Shown: positions 1 to 8,935 of the stretch, one piece after another
How positions within the stretch are numbered: position 1 is the first letter of the stretch
Layout: every line of letters begins with the position of its first letter
DNA from: Anthopleura xanthogrammica
Taxonomy: Eukaryota; Cnidaria; Anthozoa; Actiniaria; Actiniidae
DNA: 64,000 bases
Assembly: GCA_964019055.1 (NCBI GenBank)
Contig: OZ025223.1
Span: 8,748,263 to 8,812,262, forward strand
Direction of reading: 5' to 3'
Notes under the pieces: model-generated
Database searches by the model: none
Seen by the model: the letters and a program-made list of their open reading frames with translations, nothing else
What the model was told of the DNA's origin: nothing
Made by a program: the position numbers and the translations under genes

Positions 1-136
1 CCGGGTCCGACTGATCGCAAAAACCATGCTGCGAAAATTTTTCTTAATATCTGAACTTTGAACAACAAAATCTGTCAGAAAGAAAAAGTAGTGACCAGTT
101 GTAAAAAGAAACTATAACAGTAATAGCTGGCGAGTT

Positions 137-425
137 AGAAAGAAAGAAACGGGAGAAAAAATAAATAGGAAAAGAAAGTAAAGTAAAACAAATCAACCAA
201 AACAGAGAGGTTCGAAGGAGGGAAGATGAAAAAAAGGGAAGGAAAGAAGCAAGGAAGGAGGAAATGAAGGGAAAAGTGGAGGGAAGGAGGAAGCAGGAAA
301 GTAATTTATTAATGAATGTAGGAGAAAGGGAAAGAGGAAAAGAGCGAATGAGAAAAGGAGGAAAGAAGAGAAGAAGATAAGAAGGGAGGGAGAGAGGAAC
401 AAACGAGGGAACAAACCAACCAACA
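137..425. repeat. Polypurine (GA-rich) tract, unit 1
   Basis: The plus strand is almost all purine over roughly 290 bases, with diverged gaaa/ggaag words. Related shorter tracts lie in the same place at about 12660-12860 and 27175-27370. The long minus-strand reading frames here (Phe/Ser/Leu/Pro-rich) are a result of this composition and are not called as genes. Confidence 0.8.
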
Positions 426-498
426 AAGGAATTTTGGAGTTTTAGGAATGCGTAAAACCAGGACCAGGTACAGCGAAGACAAAGAGTGTGTATTGACT

Positions 499-523
499 GG
501 GGAGGGGAGGGGAGGGGAGGGGA
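499..523 (+). repeat. Five-run G4A repeat (G-quadruplex motif)
   Basis: Five runs of four G are separated by single A residues. This matches the classical G-quadruplex pattern with one-base loops. It sits just after the polypurine tract. No function can be assigned. Confidence 0.7.
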
Positions 524-626
524 GAGAAATTTAAACACGACAACCGTGTGTCTTAATAAAGACTGATCCAATCAATAGAAATACATACCATCTTCGTACC
601 TGCAGCTTGCAACAATAGAATACTCA

Positions 627-973
627 CGTATTTACTCGATAAACCGCCTCGACGCTCTTTAAAATTTAAGTGTTTCGACTGCGGCGCTTATTCGGGGCTA
701 TGCTTATTTGAGGGCTGCGCTCTTTAATACGGGACATTGCAAATTGCAAACTTTCCTGAGAGCTACATTGGGGCCCGCGCAATGAAATATTCCCACTTCG
801 AACTGAAAACCACTGTAATACAGGGGAATAAGTTTGTAAGGCTGGTTTAGACCTAGTCTTACATATCATAGTTTGTCTCCTTGAACTATACAGGCTAATG
901 ATGTTTCGAATAAGCGCCGCATGATTATGGATGCGGCGCTTATTCGAGGGCGGCGCTTAAACGAGTAAATACG
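627..973. mobile_element. MITE with GCGCTTATTC subterminal repeats
   Basis: The ends are inverted: cgtatttactcg on the left and cgagtaaatacg on the right. Inside are several copies of gcgcttattcgaggg-type words and a near-perfect palindrome (about 907-945, gaataagcgccgc against gcggcgcttattc). The equivalent place in unit 3 (about 27435) lacks this block, so it inserted into unit 1 or was lost from unit 3. No transposase is visible. Confidence 0.65.
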
Positions 974-1328
974 TTATTTATTTACAAAAATGCCACTTTT
1001 AAAGAATATATAATAATAGCGATAATTTCAATTTACTAGTAAAATGTAATAAAAATTTTTTTTAAAATTTCCAAAAATGAATACATAGGCGAGGGACAGC
1101 ACAAACTGAGAGAAGCTCCAAATTAAGTGAACCCATGAAGCAGAGTGATAGCATGATTGAGAACACTGTCATCTCCACGTCACTGTATACCTTACACTCT
1201 GGTTTCGATGCCACAGATGGAAGAATTCTTAGGACAACTACCACGACTGCTCCACGTTCCCCAAGGTATACCATGGCGGATAAGACGATACCACTCATAC
1301 CGGTTCTTGTCACTTGACAACTACACTA

Positions 1329-1476
1329 CACTACTTTGCTAATGCGAATTTCTTCTCGTTCCAGTTTACTCAGGGGGCAAATTTGTTGAATTAATGAAAC
1401 AAAATGTGGCCGTGCAACACCATTTTGCCCCCCGAGTAAACTGAAACGAGAGAAAATTCGCATTAGCGAAGTAGTG
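1329..1476. mobile_element. 148-bp MITE, TA target duplication
   Basis: The left arm starts cactactttgctaatgcg. The right arm, reverse-complemented, starts cactacttcgctaatgcg, and pairing continues about 50 bases inward. TA dinucleotides flank both ends (1327-1328 and 1477-1478), as expected for Tc1/mariner-type elements. The loop has no coding potential. Confidence 0.75.
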
Positions 1477-1479
1477 TAT

Positions 1480-2570
1480 TGGCATAAAAATGAAAAATTG
1501 TTCACTAAAAAAGAACGAAATTTCACTTTTTATGAAACCTCTTGTTGCATATTTGGGCGCATGTACGTAGAAGATGAGCACGATACCGAGAGGATAAAAT
1601 ATTAGAGCATCTCCTTTGGTGTGGGGAAAAAACAATTCTCAATAGTAGACAGGATGCAGCCTTTTTCAAATATTTTACATCCTTCTGCTTGGTATATAAA
1701 CTCAATTCTTAGTTCCTCGAGACAAAAAAAAAAAAAGCTGTTGCTGTGCTCTTCAGTATTTCCTAAAGTCTTACATTACAACCAGTCATGATATCTTCCC
1801 GCCATGATCCATGACTGTTTGACGCTCTGAAGACCCTATTATAGATTATTCAATATTAGATTTTGTGGACCAAAAATCTGGAATTTTATACATGGTTTAT
1901 TTGTTAAAGCAGGTTATAAAATAAGCAAGACGTTAAGTCCTTATGTGGACCTGCAGGCTAACTAACTACTAATTACAATAGAGTGCAAATAATATAACCG
2001 TGAAATAGTTAGCTAGCTAACTAATGACTAATTATGTCCTAAGTTCTGCCTAAATTTGATTAGTGGAGAAATAAGCGAGCCGTGACGGGTCTTGCACGTG
2101 CAAGCATGTTCAATTAGTCAAATGATCACCGCTACGCTGCGGTTTTGTAATGCGGAATAAAAAAAACAACCGTGATAATTTGAACAAACTTTTATTCCAC
2201 ATTAATCTATCAGTATTACAATTCAAATAGTTGTATCTGCGTCTTGATTTATTGACCTGTGTCTTCATTTTTAACTCATTAAACGTCAGAAACACATTCT
2301 TTTGTGCACTGAGTCGTTGATCTAGAAAAAGCCCGTGCTCCTGTCATGCCTCGCTTATTTCCTATGTCTTGCCTAACTAAGCACTAACTATCTCCTATTT
2401 CTTGCTATCTATTTCACGGTTATATTATTTGCACTCTATATAAAATATTGAGAACTTATTAAGAATTTAGTGAAATAAATGCTGTTGTTCTGCTATTCAG
2501 TATTTCCTAGAGTCTTGAGAATCAACTGGTCTTTATTAATTATGATAGAAATGATAATCCAGAATAATTA
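1480..2570. other. Intergenic flank of unit 1, no gene seen
   Basis: AT-rich sequence shared in pieces with other units. The stretch around 1872-1935 (tctggaattttatacatgg) recurs at 35887 and 46240 and is the sequence used at the D-E recombination junction. No credible ORF, RNA gene or promoter is visible. Confidence 0.5.
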
Positions 2571-2801
2571 ACAATTATTCATCGAAGTGAATATCAGTGA
2601 ATATTTTTCAAGACGTAGTTGAGATAAATATTCACCATATTCACTGAGCCCGAGGTGAATAATTGTTTTAGTATAATTTTGGACTTGAATATCAGAGAAA
2701 AGACGAAATTCAGGATGAAAATCACGTTTTAGAATTACTTGCGCTCTGGCATATTCACAGCTCGTCCAGTGAATATCGTCTCATAATCACTGGTCGCTCG
2801 A

Positions 2802-2851
2802 CCAATCACAGCGCGCGAAACTCTATATTCAAGTCTAAAATGATATAAATA
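2802..2851 (+). promoter_or_regulatory. CCAAT + TATA-like promoter upstream of the satellite, unit 1
   Basis: CCAAT at 2802-2806 is followed 38 bp later by TATAAATA at 2844-2851. The 7-bp satellite begins about 27 bp downstream of the TATA start, where a Pol II start site would be expected. The arrangement is identical in units 2 and 3. Transcription from it would run toward the 3' end of gene A in antisense. Promoter activity is inferred only. Confidence 0.4.
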
Positions 2852-2871
2852 GGGCTTTCCCGAATTCGCTT

Positions 2872-3041
2872 GCATGATGCATGTCGCATGTCGCATGTTG
2901 CATGTCGCATGTTGCATGTCGCATGTCGCATGTCGCATGTCGCATGTTGCATGTTGCATGTTGCATGTTGTATGTTGCATGTTGCATGTTGCATGTTGCA
3001 TGTTGCATGTTGCATGTTGCATGTTGCATGTTGCATGTTGC
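2872..3041 (+). repeat. (GCATGTT)n heptanucleotide satellite, unit 1
   Basis: About 24 head-to-tail copies of a 7-bp unit. The first half is rich in the variant gcatgtc and the second half is homogeneous gcatgtt. Open frames through it (repeating MQHATCN or CMLHVAC) exist only because a 7-bp unit without stops is open in all three frames. They are not called as genes. Confidence 0.95.
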
Positions 3042-3494
3042 TTCCAAGCTTGAAATGTATTATATTCATATGTAAATAATATCAGCACTTAAGAAAAATG
3101 CTGAAAAAACCTGCAGGCAAAGTCTGGGAAAATTCCATATTGTTGTGACCTTCCGCTGCTTGAATTCACATCACCCATACTGCATTTCGGGCTTGGTATG
3201 CAACAAGCAACAAAACCTTCATCAACCTTTTTTGAAATAGCTGTATACTCAGTGTCGCCCTAATGACACTAAAACAACTATTCACCTCGACCTCAGTGAA
3301 TTATTGTTAAATAATAATTATACCTTAATACTAATATACCGAAAACTATTAAAATATATCTAGATATAAATATACAACTATAAAATCTATTTAGCAAATG
3401 CCTACTGTAATAAAGTCTTAATCTTACATAGACATATTGAAAGCTAGTGATAATTTTGTAACTAACTCATATTAGATATTATTATATTTACATT

Positions 3495-3768
3495 GTTACA
3501 CTGCAACGCGATCTCAGCAACTTGCAGTGACTTGAAAAATATGCCTTAAAACTGCGAGAAAAGTTGTTGGAGGGGTGATACACTGTGCAATGGCGCTGCA
3601 AGTTGCTGCTATCCGTTGCGAAATGTAGAACTGAGTTCTACTTCGTGCAACGCTACGAGAAACGACAAAAATTGCGAGACATCCCCTGTTACACTGTTCA
3701 ATTCTCCAGCAACTTGTCTAGCAACGGTGTTAAGTTGCTGGAAAAATTGTACAGTGTAACAAGGCCTT
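3495..3768. mobile_element. GTTACACTG-type MITE, left end missing (unit 1)
   Basis: Related to complete copies at 14917-15281, 28647-29011 and 37362-37719. Their ends are inverted: aaggtcctgttacac on the left and gtgtaacaaggcctt on the right. This copy lacks the first roughly 80 bp but keeps the right end. Internal caacttg/ttgctgg words repeat. Non-coding. Confidence 0.7.
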
Positions 3769-3804
3769 TACATCCATGTTCATTGCTAATTACGTGACCA
3801 ACAC

Positions 3805-3935
3805 AGCCCAAGACGTCTGGGTTTTAGGCTACCGACAATCAAAAATTTACAAGCTCAGACCGATGAAAATTTGATTGACGGAAGCAAAAACCCAGACGAC
3901 TCGATTTATAGCTAGTTGTCTGGGTCGCGTGATTA
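3805..3935. repeat. Foldback with cgtctgggttttaggc arms
   Basis: The left arm (cgtctgggttttaggctacc, then caatcaaaaattt) pairs with a right arm (aaatttgattgacgg, then aaaacccagacg) about 20 bases away. It recurs in the 3' flank of every gene copy (about 15325, 29060 and 37765) and so is part of the duplicated unit. Confidence 0.65.
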
Positions 3936-4020
3936 TGAAAATGCGTAATTATATAAATTACGACCAGTCGTGATATCTTTCTTGCATGATACTGGACTGT
4001 TTGACGCTCTGAAGGTCCTA

Positions 4021-4290
4021 TAGTTCACCCTAAATTGATGCTTCACCATAGCAACCAGAGAGGGTAACTTTATACGATGACGTAAGTGTTATGGACAAAA
4101 CTTTATGTTCACTTCAGCTATATGGATTCTTTGTTGAGTCTGTAGTCAATAATTATAGTTCACACTAAATTGATGCTTCACCATAGCAACCAGAGAGGGA
4201 AACTTTATACGATGAGGTAAGTGTTATGGACAACACTATATGTTCACTTCAGCTATATGGATTCTTTGTTGAGTCTGTAGTCAATAATTA
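4021..4290. repeat. 135-bp direct tandem duplication, unit 1
   Basis: Two near-identical 135-bp copies (start tagttcac, end caataattat) lie side by side. Unit 2 has one copy (about 15558-15692). Both 3' flanks in unit 3 have two (29295-29564 and 37972-38241). Confidence 0.85.
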
Positions 4291-4353
4291 TTTCCTTTTT
4301 CGAGTCATGTAAGCGAGGCTAAAGGGTCAATACAAGCATGTAAACGTGTCTAC

Positions 4354-4412
4354 TTTATTCTCAACTAAGATTGGTTTGAGTATGAAATCCCGTGAAGACG
4401 TGTCTCTTTATT
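4354..4412 (-). terminator. Poly(A) signals of gene A, one overlapping the stop codon
   Basis: On the minus strand the last codons run into aataaa, so the TAA stop (4408-4410) lies inside a canonical poly(A) signal at 4407-4412. A second aataaa is about 50 nt downstream at 4354-4359. The overlap of stop and signal is conserved in B, D and E. The downstream signal is kept in D but lost in B and E. Confidence 0.6.
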
Positions 4413-7400
4413 GAAGACCTTGAAGGTTTAAATTATGAAACACAAGTCTTGACACTTCATTAAAATCAGGTTTGGAAAGGTTGCTGACCAAATTGAAGGA
4501 CTTTCCATCTTGTTCTGGAAACAGAAGGTATTGTTTTGCATTTGGAAAAACAGAATAATTCTGAGATATTCTGTGCTCAATGTCATCTGTTTGGACGTTA
4601 ATCACGTACATGAAACCCATATCAGTAATACCGAGATATGACCTTGATACGAAAAAAATGTCAACACTCGATATCTCTCTGTCTATTGACAAACGTTTGA
4701 ACAGAGAGCCATCTGAAGTGTAGACTATGAATATGGAATCCTTATGATGGTAAGCGAGAAGATGACCATCTTCAGAAACATGAACTGCTTCATCTACACT
4801 AATATGGGGCAGACGGTAAGGACAATGGCATATCTTTTCTACTAGTGGGTGGATCGAAATGGGTTCCTGTCCACGGAGAGAATGATACAGGAACAATTCT
4901 CGGTAGGTGTGTGTATAACGATGAATCCTCCAATTCATCAGCTCCACACCGCGTTCCAATCTTCTTGTCACGACGATATGACCTTGACAGGTAACGTCCA
5001 TTACAGTACTATCTTCATTCACTGTAATGGTGTTACGTACTTGTCCTGTTAGTTCTTCAATGACGTAGACCTTGTTGTCGCGATAACCCTTAATGACGAT
5101 GAAGCAACCCTGATCATCCCTAAACACATGACATGTTCGTATTGCATCATGGGGAGACTGATATTGACTGACCACTTCAAGTGTCGTTGCGTCTAATATC
5201 TCAATCTTGTTTCCATTTTCTTCGGCAGCAACAATGAAATTGATGTTTGGAGAGGTGGTAATGAGCCTTTTACTAGGAAACGATTTCTTCCTGATAAGGC
5301 GTCCATCAAGCTGAAACACATATACTGCAGTTGACAGTGAATTTGAACAAGTTATGGGGAGAACAGCTATAAACCCTTCCTTACACTTAAGTATATATTG
5401 TAGGAAAGATGAAACAAACAATTGTCCTCCTATTACTACTAACGGACTCTGCAACAAAGTACTTTCATTAAAATAAGGAAAATGATGCTTCTTTAGGGCA
5501 TCAAGTGCATTTGGCGTTGTTTCTTCACTCACTCCCTCCACATGTACAGCTTGAAGAACGAATGCAAGGTAACGCCCAAATGAAGTGGGACGAGAGAAGC
5601 GACAAGAAGAGTCGTGTCGCCGACTGTTCATGGGGAAACAAGTGCTCATACCTCGAAAAACATTGAGTAGAGATTGAGATATGATACCGCCACTAATGCA
5701 ATTGCCAAAGTTGATGTTTTCAATCTCTAATGCAGTCAGAAGGTAAATGTTAGAAAAAAATCCATACTTATCATCAGCTGTGACGTCTGGTAAACGTTTC
5801 TCAATATGGTTGCATAGAAATCTTAGAGCATACTTCTCGCTGTCTGTAAGGTTCAAAGGTTTATCCAGATCTTTCTTCCCGTTTCGTATGTCACTAAGGA
5901 CTTCATTACACTGACTGGCAAGTACTTCATTCCCGTCTTCTACACGAACACTGAAATCATGTTCTTCATCTTCTTGAAGAGTCAACCAATCAAACACTGA
6001 CTTGTGAAATGCTGTCACGTGATCCCCCTCAACAGGAAACAACCAATGAAGTGAGTTCAAAGCATCTTTTCTTTTCTTTCTCTCTTGGCGTTGGACTTCA
6101 CGCTCACTCTTAAGACATAGAATATTGTGAAACATGTTCTTTGGCAAAGGGTTGTTGGTTGCCACTACAGCTTCGAGCATCTTGTAGAACCTCTCTTCTT
6201 CTGCTATGTAAGGTAGGAGGACTTCTTTTAGACGAGAGAAATAATTCTCATACACTGATGAGATTCCGTTTGTGAACAGCTCCCAAACTTTGTCTGGTGA
6301 TGCGACCTTTTCTTTTTTCAAAAAGTCGATGACAAAGAAAGCCACTAAGAACAAACCTTTTGTCATTTCCACCAGCTTCTGTACAAGGTCTGCATTTTCG
6401 TCATTGTCGTACTGTGGATAGAGAGCTTTAAGCTCGAATCTGAAAAACAGTTCTAGATCTTTGATATTAGACTGATCTTCTGCTCTTATTTCTACAGCAA
6501 CAATCGAACCAAGGACAGAGGTATTTGTTGATGGTCTACTGGTGAGAATAAATCGAAGCCATGAAGGGAAACATGACAGTTTTTTCCTTAGTGCCTTCAG
6601 TAGTTCATCTTTAGGATCATGTGAACACTCGTCCAGAGCATCTAGGACAACCACCAAGTTAGAGTCTCTTTGTTCTACGTTACACAATGGTTCCTCCAGC
6701 AAAATGGTTAACAGCTCTTCACAGTTCATCTCGGAAATCTTCTTACCAAAATCTGTTTTCATCTTTCTTTCCAAGGCCTCTTCATAACCAGGAACCGTGT
6801 CACACATCTGCCTTGCTATGGACTGCAACATCAACCTTGGATTGTTTCTTGTAGAATTACTGAACTGAAAGAAGTGGCATGCTGCAAGACAGCCAAGATC
6901 CTCGTATGTCTGACAGATTGTAGCAGCAATAGTTGATTTGCCCATCCCTGGACCAGCTGTGATCAGCATTATACACGAGTCTGGTTGGTCACTGTCAACA
7001 TGGAATTTGACTGGATCGAGAATCCACTGGCGAGTGTCTGGATGGAAAGACTTACATTTTGTATTTATTTCTGGTCTAAAGTCAGAAAAATGCAACTTTT
7101 GGATCAGTTGATCTCTTTTCTGAGCCTCGATGCAGACATTCCTAATGTCATCTAGTTTATCTTTCATATCTGCCGTGTCTGTCTTGAGGTCTGCTGTGTC
7201 TGACTTGAGGTCTGCTGTGTCTGACTTGAGGTCTGCTGTGTCTGACTTGAGGTCTGCCGTGTCTGACTTGAGGTCTGCCGTGTCTGATTTGAGGTCTGCT
7301 GTGTCTGACTTGAGGTCTGCTGTGTCTGACTTGAGGTCTGCTGTGTCTGACTTGAGGTCTCCTGTGTCTGACTTGAGGTCTGCTGTGTCTGACTTGAGGT

Positions 7401-8769
7401 CTGCTGTGTATGACTTGAGGTCTGCTGTGTCTGACTTGAGGTCTGCCGTGTCTGATTTGAGGTCTGCTGTGTCTGACTTGAGGTCTGCTGTGTCTGACTT
7501 GAGGTCTGCTGTGTCTGACTTGAGGTCTGCTGTGTCTGACTTGAGGTCTGCTGTGTCTGACTTGAGGTCTGCTGTGTCTGACTTGAGGTCTGCTGTGTCT
7601 GACTTGAGGTCTGCTGTGTCTGACTTGAGGTCTGCTGTGTCTGACTTGAGGTCTGCTGTGTCTGACTTGAGGTCTGCTGTGTCTGACTTGAGGTCTGCTG
7701 TGTCTGACTTGAGGTCTGCTGTGTCTGACTTGAGGTCTGCTGTGTCTGACTTGAGGTCTGCTGTGTCTGACTTGAGGTCTGCTGTGTCTGACTTGAGGTC
7801 TGCTGTGTCTGACTTGAGGTCTGCTGTGTCTGACTTGAGGTCTGCTGTGTCTGACTTGAGGTCTGCTGTGTCTGACTTGAGGTCTGCTGTGTCTGACTTG
7901 AGGTCTGCTGTGTCTGACTTGAGGTCTGCTGTGTCTGACTTGAGGTCTGCTGTGTCTGACTTGAGGTCTGCTGTGTCTGACTTGAGGTCTGCTGTGTCTG
8001 TCTTGAGGTCTGCTGTGTCTGACTTGAGGTCTGCTGTGTCTGACTTGAGGTCTGCTGTGTCTGACTTGAGGTCTGCTGTGTATGACTTGAGGTCTGCTGT
8101 GTCTGACTTGAGGTCTGCTGTGTCTGACTTCACTTCCTCTAGCTGTGTTTTGACATCCTTATCTGATATATACCAATCATAGAGTAACTGGTTGTATTTT
8201 TTCTCTCCCAAAGGAGCAGACTTCAAATCATCGATGTCATCTTGACTCAGTCCCAATGACAGAAGGGCAGATGAGATATCTTGCCAGTGTTGTTCGAAGT
8301 CAACATTATCTATTTCCGTATTTGGTTTGTGTGCTATTGTATTGTTTCTGTAGTACTTTATCATGACTAGGTTACCCTCTAGTGAGTTATCTGTTTTGTG
8401 CGGCAACTTGTCCCAACCGCGCTTCCGTTTTCCAGAGCCAGTTATCTCATACACCGGTGGTGTAAGTCCGCAAATGTTTCTTAGAAGAACAAACAGTAAA
8501 GTGATATCAAAGTCTTCAGATTTAGGGTCACTCCCACTTGGTGGATACAGTTTGTCCCATTGCTCGTTATTCAGTACTTTCCCTTTTGGTTTTTTCAGCT
8601 TTTGTAGCGTTGTCTTGTTAGCATTTAAGAAGGTTTTCAATGTAGATGGTGCATATATACGATCAAATTCAGAACGAACTGCCTGTGTGCCTCCATCGAC
8701 AAGTAACCTACAAAGCTTGGTGTAGTTGATTTTTTCATCTGTTTCTTTGCACCAGCTGGATGAGGCCAT
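4408..8769 (-). CDS. Gene A: HEPN-(heptad coil)46-NACHT-beta-propeller protein
   Basis: A 1453-residue STAND-type NTPase, probably a cytosolic NLR-like sensor. The N-terminal roughly 200 residues resemble the DZIP3-like HEPN family, with R141-x5-H147 (RNNTIAH) matching the HEPN Rx4-6H motif of nucleases. Residues 214-535 are 46 uninterrupted heptads of the KSDTADL type. NACHT follows: Walker A GPGMGKST 606-613, Walker B VVVLDALDEC 706-715, LTSRP 742-746. The FHKSVFDWL motif near 920 is typical of the winged-helix end of animal NACHT proteins. From about 1145 to the end, repeated short beta-strand patterns (KIEILDATTLEVV, KVYVIEELTGQV) suggest a WD/quinoprotein-like propeller. I start at MASSSW because the sequence before it looks like a splice acceptor and copy E has no upstream ATG. 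The frame stays open upstream to 8802, with an ATG at 8799. A single large exon. The immune role is inferred. Confidence 0.85.
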   Translation of the reverse strand: MASSSWCKETDEKINYTKLCRLLVDGGTQAVRSEFDRIYAPSTLKTFLNANKTTLQKLKKPKGKVLNNEQWDKLYPPSGSDPKSEDFDITLLFVLLRNICGLTPPVYEITGSGKRKRGWDKLPHKTDNSLEGNLVMIKYYRNNTIAHKPNTEIDNVDFEQHWQDISSALLSLGLSQDDIDDLKSAPLGEKKYNQLLYDWYISDKDVKTQLEEVKSDTADLKSDTADLKSYTADLKSDTADLKSDTADLKSDTADLKTDTADLKSDTADLKSDTADLKSDTADLKSDTADLKSDTADLKSDTADLKSDTADLKSDTADLKSDTADLKSDTADLKSDTADLKSDTADLKSDTADLKSDTADLKSDTADLKSDTADLKSDTADLKSDTADLKSDTADLKSDTADLKSDTADLKSDTADLKSDTADLKSDTADLKSDTADLKSDTADLKSDTADLKSYTADLKSDTADLKSDTGDLKSDTADLKSDTADLKSDTADLKSDTADLKSDTADLKSDTADLKSDTADLKSDTADLKTDTADMKDKLDDIRNVCIEAQKRDQLIQKLHFSDFRPEINTKCKSFHPDTRQWILDPVKFHVDSDQPDSCIMLITAGPGMGKSTIAATICQTYEDLGCLAACHFFQFSNSTRNNPRLMLQSIARQMCDTVPGYEEALERKMKTDFGKKISEMNCEELLTILLEEPLCNVEQRDSNLVVVLDALDECSHDPKDELLKALRKKLSCFPSWLRFILTSRPSTNTSVLGSIVAVEIRAEDQSNIKDLELFFRFELKALYPQYDNDENADLVQKLVEMTKGLFLVAFFVIDFLKKEKVASPDKVWELFTNGISSVYENYFSRLKEVLLPYIAEEERFYKMLEAVVATNNPLPKNMFHNILCLKSEREVQRQERKKRKDALNSLHWLFPVEGDHVTAFHKSVFDWLTLQEDEEHDFSVRVEDGNEVLASQCNEVLSDIRNGKKDLDKPLNLTDSEKYALRFLCNHIEKRLPDVTADDKYGFFSNIYLLTALEIENINFGNCISGGIISQSLLNVFRGMSTCFPMNSRRHDSSCRFSRPTSFGRYLAFVLQAVHVEGVSEETTPNALDALKKHHFPYFNESTLLQSPLVVIGGQLFVSSFLQYILKCKEGFIAVLPITCSNSLSTAVYVFQLDGRLIRKKSFPSKRLITTSPNINFIVAAEENGNKIEILDATTLEVVSQYQSPHDAIRTCHVFRDDQGCFIVIKGYRDNKVYVIEELTGQVRNTITVNEDSTVMDVTCQGHIVVTRRLERGVELMNWRIHRYTHTYRELFLYHSLRGQEPISIHPLVEKICHCPYRLPHISVDEAVHVSEDGHLLAYHHKDSIFIVYTSDGSLFKRLSIDREISSVDIFFVSRSYLGITDMGFMYVINVQTDDIEHRISQNYSVFPNAKQYLLFPEQDGKSFNLVSNLSKPDFNEVSRLVFHNLNLQGLQ
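7165..8130 (-). repeat. 21-bp coding minisatellite of gene A, 46 units
   Basis: Exactly 966 bp, or 46 units of 21 bp, encoding K-S-D-T-A-D-L with rare substitutions (S to T, D to Y, A to G, L to M). Most units use ACA for Thr, whereas the array of gene E mostly uses ACG. A rare-variant unit (tctgattt at 7283 and 7451) repeats 168 bp apart, which is an 8-unit block duplication. The L/T spacing of 4 and 3 fits a coiled coil with Thr at a and Leu at d. Asp at g and Lys at e would form salt bridges. Confidence 0.95.
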
Positions 8770-8799
8770 CACTGAGTAAGAAAATATTAAAAATGTCAT
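8770..8799 (-). promoter_or_regulatory. Probable 3' splice acceptor before the gene A start codon
   Basis: Read on the minus strand, a T-rich tract ending ttttcttactcag lies two bases before the ATG, and a branch-point-like ttgatgac lies about 25 bases upstream. Copy E differs here by extra pyrimidines but keeps the acceptor, as expected for intron and not for coding sequence. Copy D has ctcgg in place of ctcag, losing the AG. Confidence 0.5.
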
Positions 8800-8848
8800 C
8801 AATCAAGACCATTTGTTTTCTAAATTTATTGCACGGTTACTGTCACTA

Positions 8849-8863
8849 TACGTCATTTCCGGT
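8849..8863 (-). promoter_or_regulatory. ETS/CRE-like composite element upstream of gene A
   Basis: The minus strand reads ACCGGAAATGACGTA, joining an ETS-type CCGGAA core to a CRE/ATF-type TGACGTA core. It is the same in D (33427-33441), nearly so in B (19349-19363), and degraded in C (21099-21113) and E (42363-42377). It may mark the promoter or first exon. Factor binding is inferred from motif shape only. Confidence 0.35.
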
Positions 8864-8935
8864 ATAGTGTTTGTCCTTGTTTTTACGAGGGTAGCAATAG
8901 CCAGTAGCTAACAAACCTGTAGCCCTCATTCCATG

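Larger units (their letters stand above)
2575..3310. mobile_element. Foldback element carrying the 7-bp satellite, unit 1
   Basis: Inverted ends surround the satellite: ttcactgagcccgaggtgaa near 2640 and ttcacctcgacctcagtgaa near 3281. The same element is at about 13525-14415 and 36116-36855, and a right-end remnant is at about 28140-28230. It appears non-autonomous because no transposase ORF is present. Confidence 0.6.

Noticed and set aside
44..571. 175-codon Phe/Ser/Leu/Pro-rich minus-strand ORF
   Set aside because: It is the complement of a polypurine tract. The sister units break the frame.
2735..3088. ORFs of repeating MQHATCN or CMLHVAC residues (also near 13690-14179 and 36283-36628)
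   Set aside because: They are translations of the 7-bp satellite, open in all frames. The protein repeats exist in both strands and three frames at once.
6250..6290. ctgatgagattcc resembling a hammerhead core (repeated in each paralog)
   Set aside because: It lies in conserved NACHT coding sequence and lacks the GAAA and closing stem.
7130..8182. 350-codon plus-strand ORF made of repeating RSAVSDL
   Set aside because: It is the antisense of the 21-bp heptad array of gene A. A 21-bp unit without stops is open on both strands. The same shadow appears opposite the array of E.
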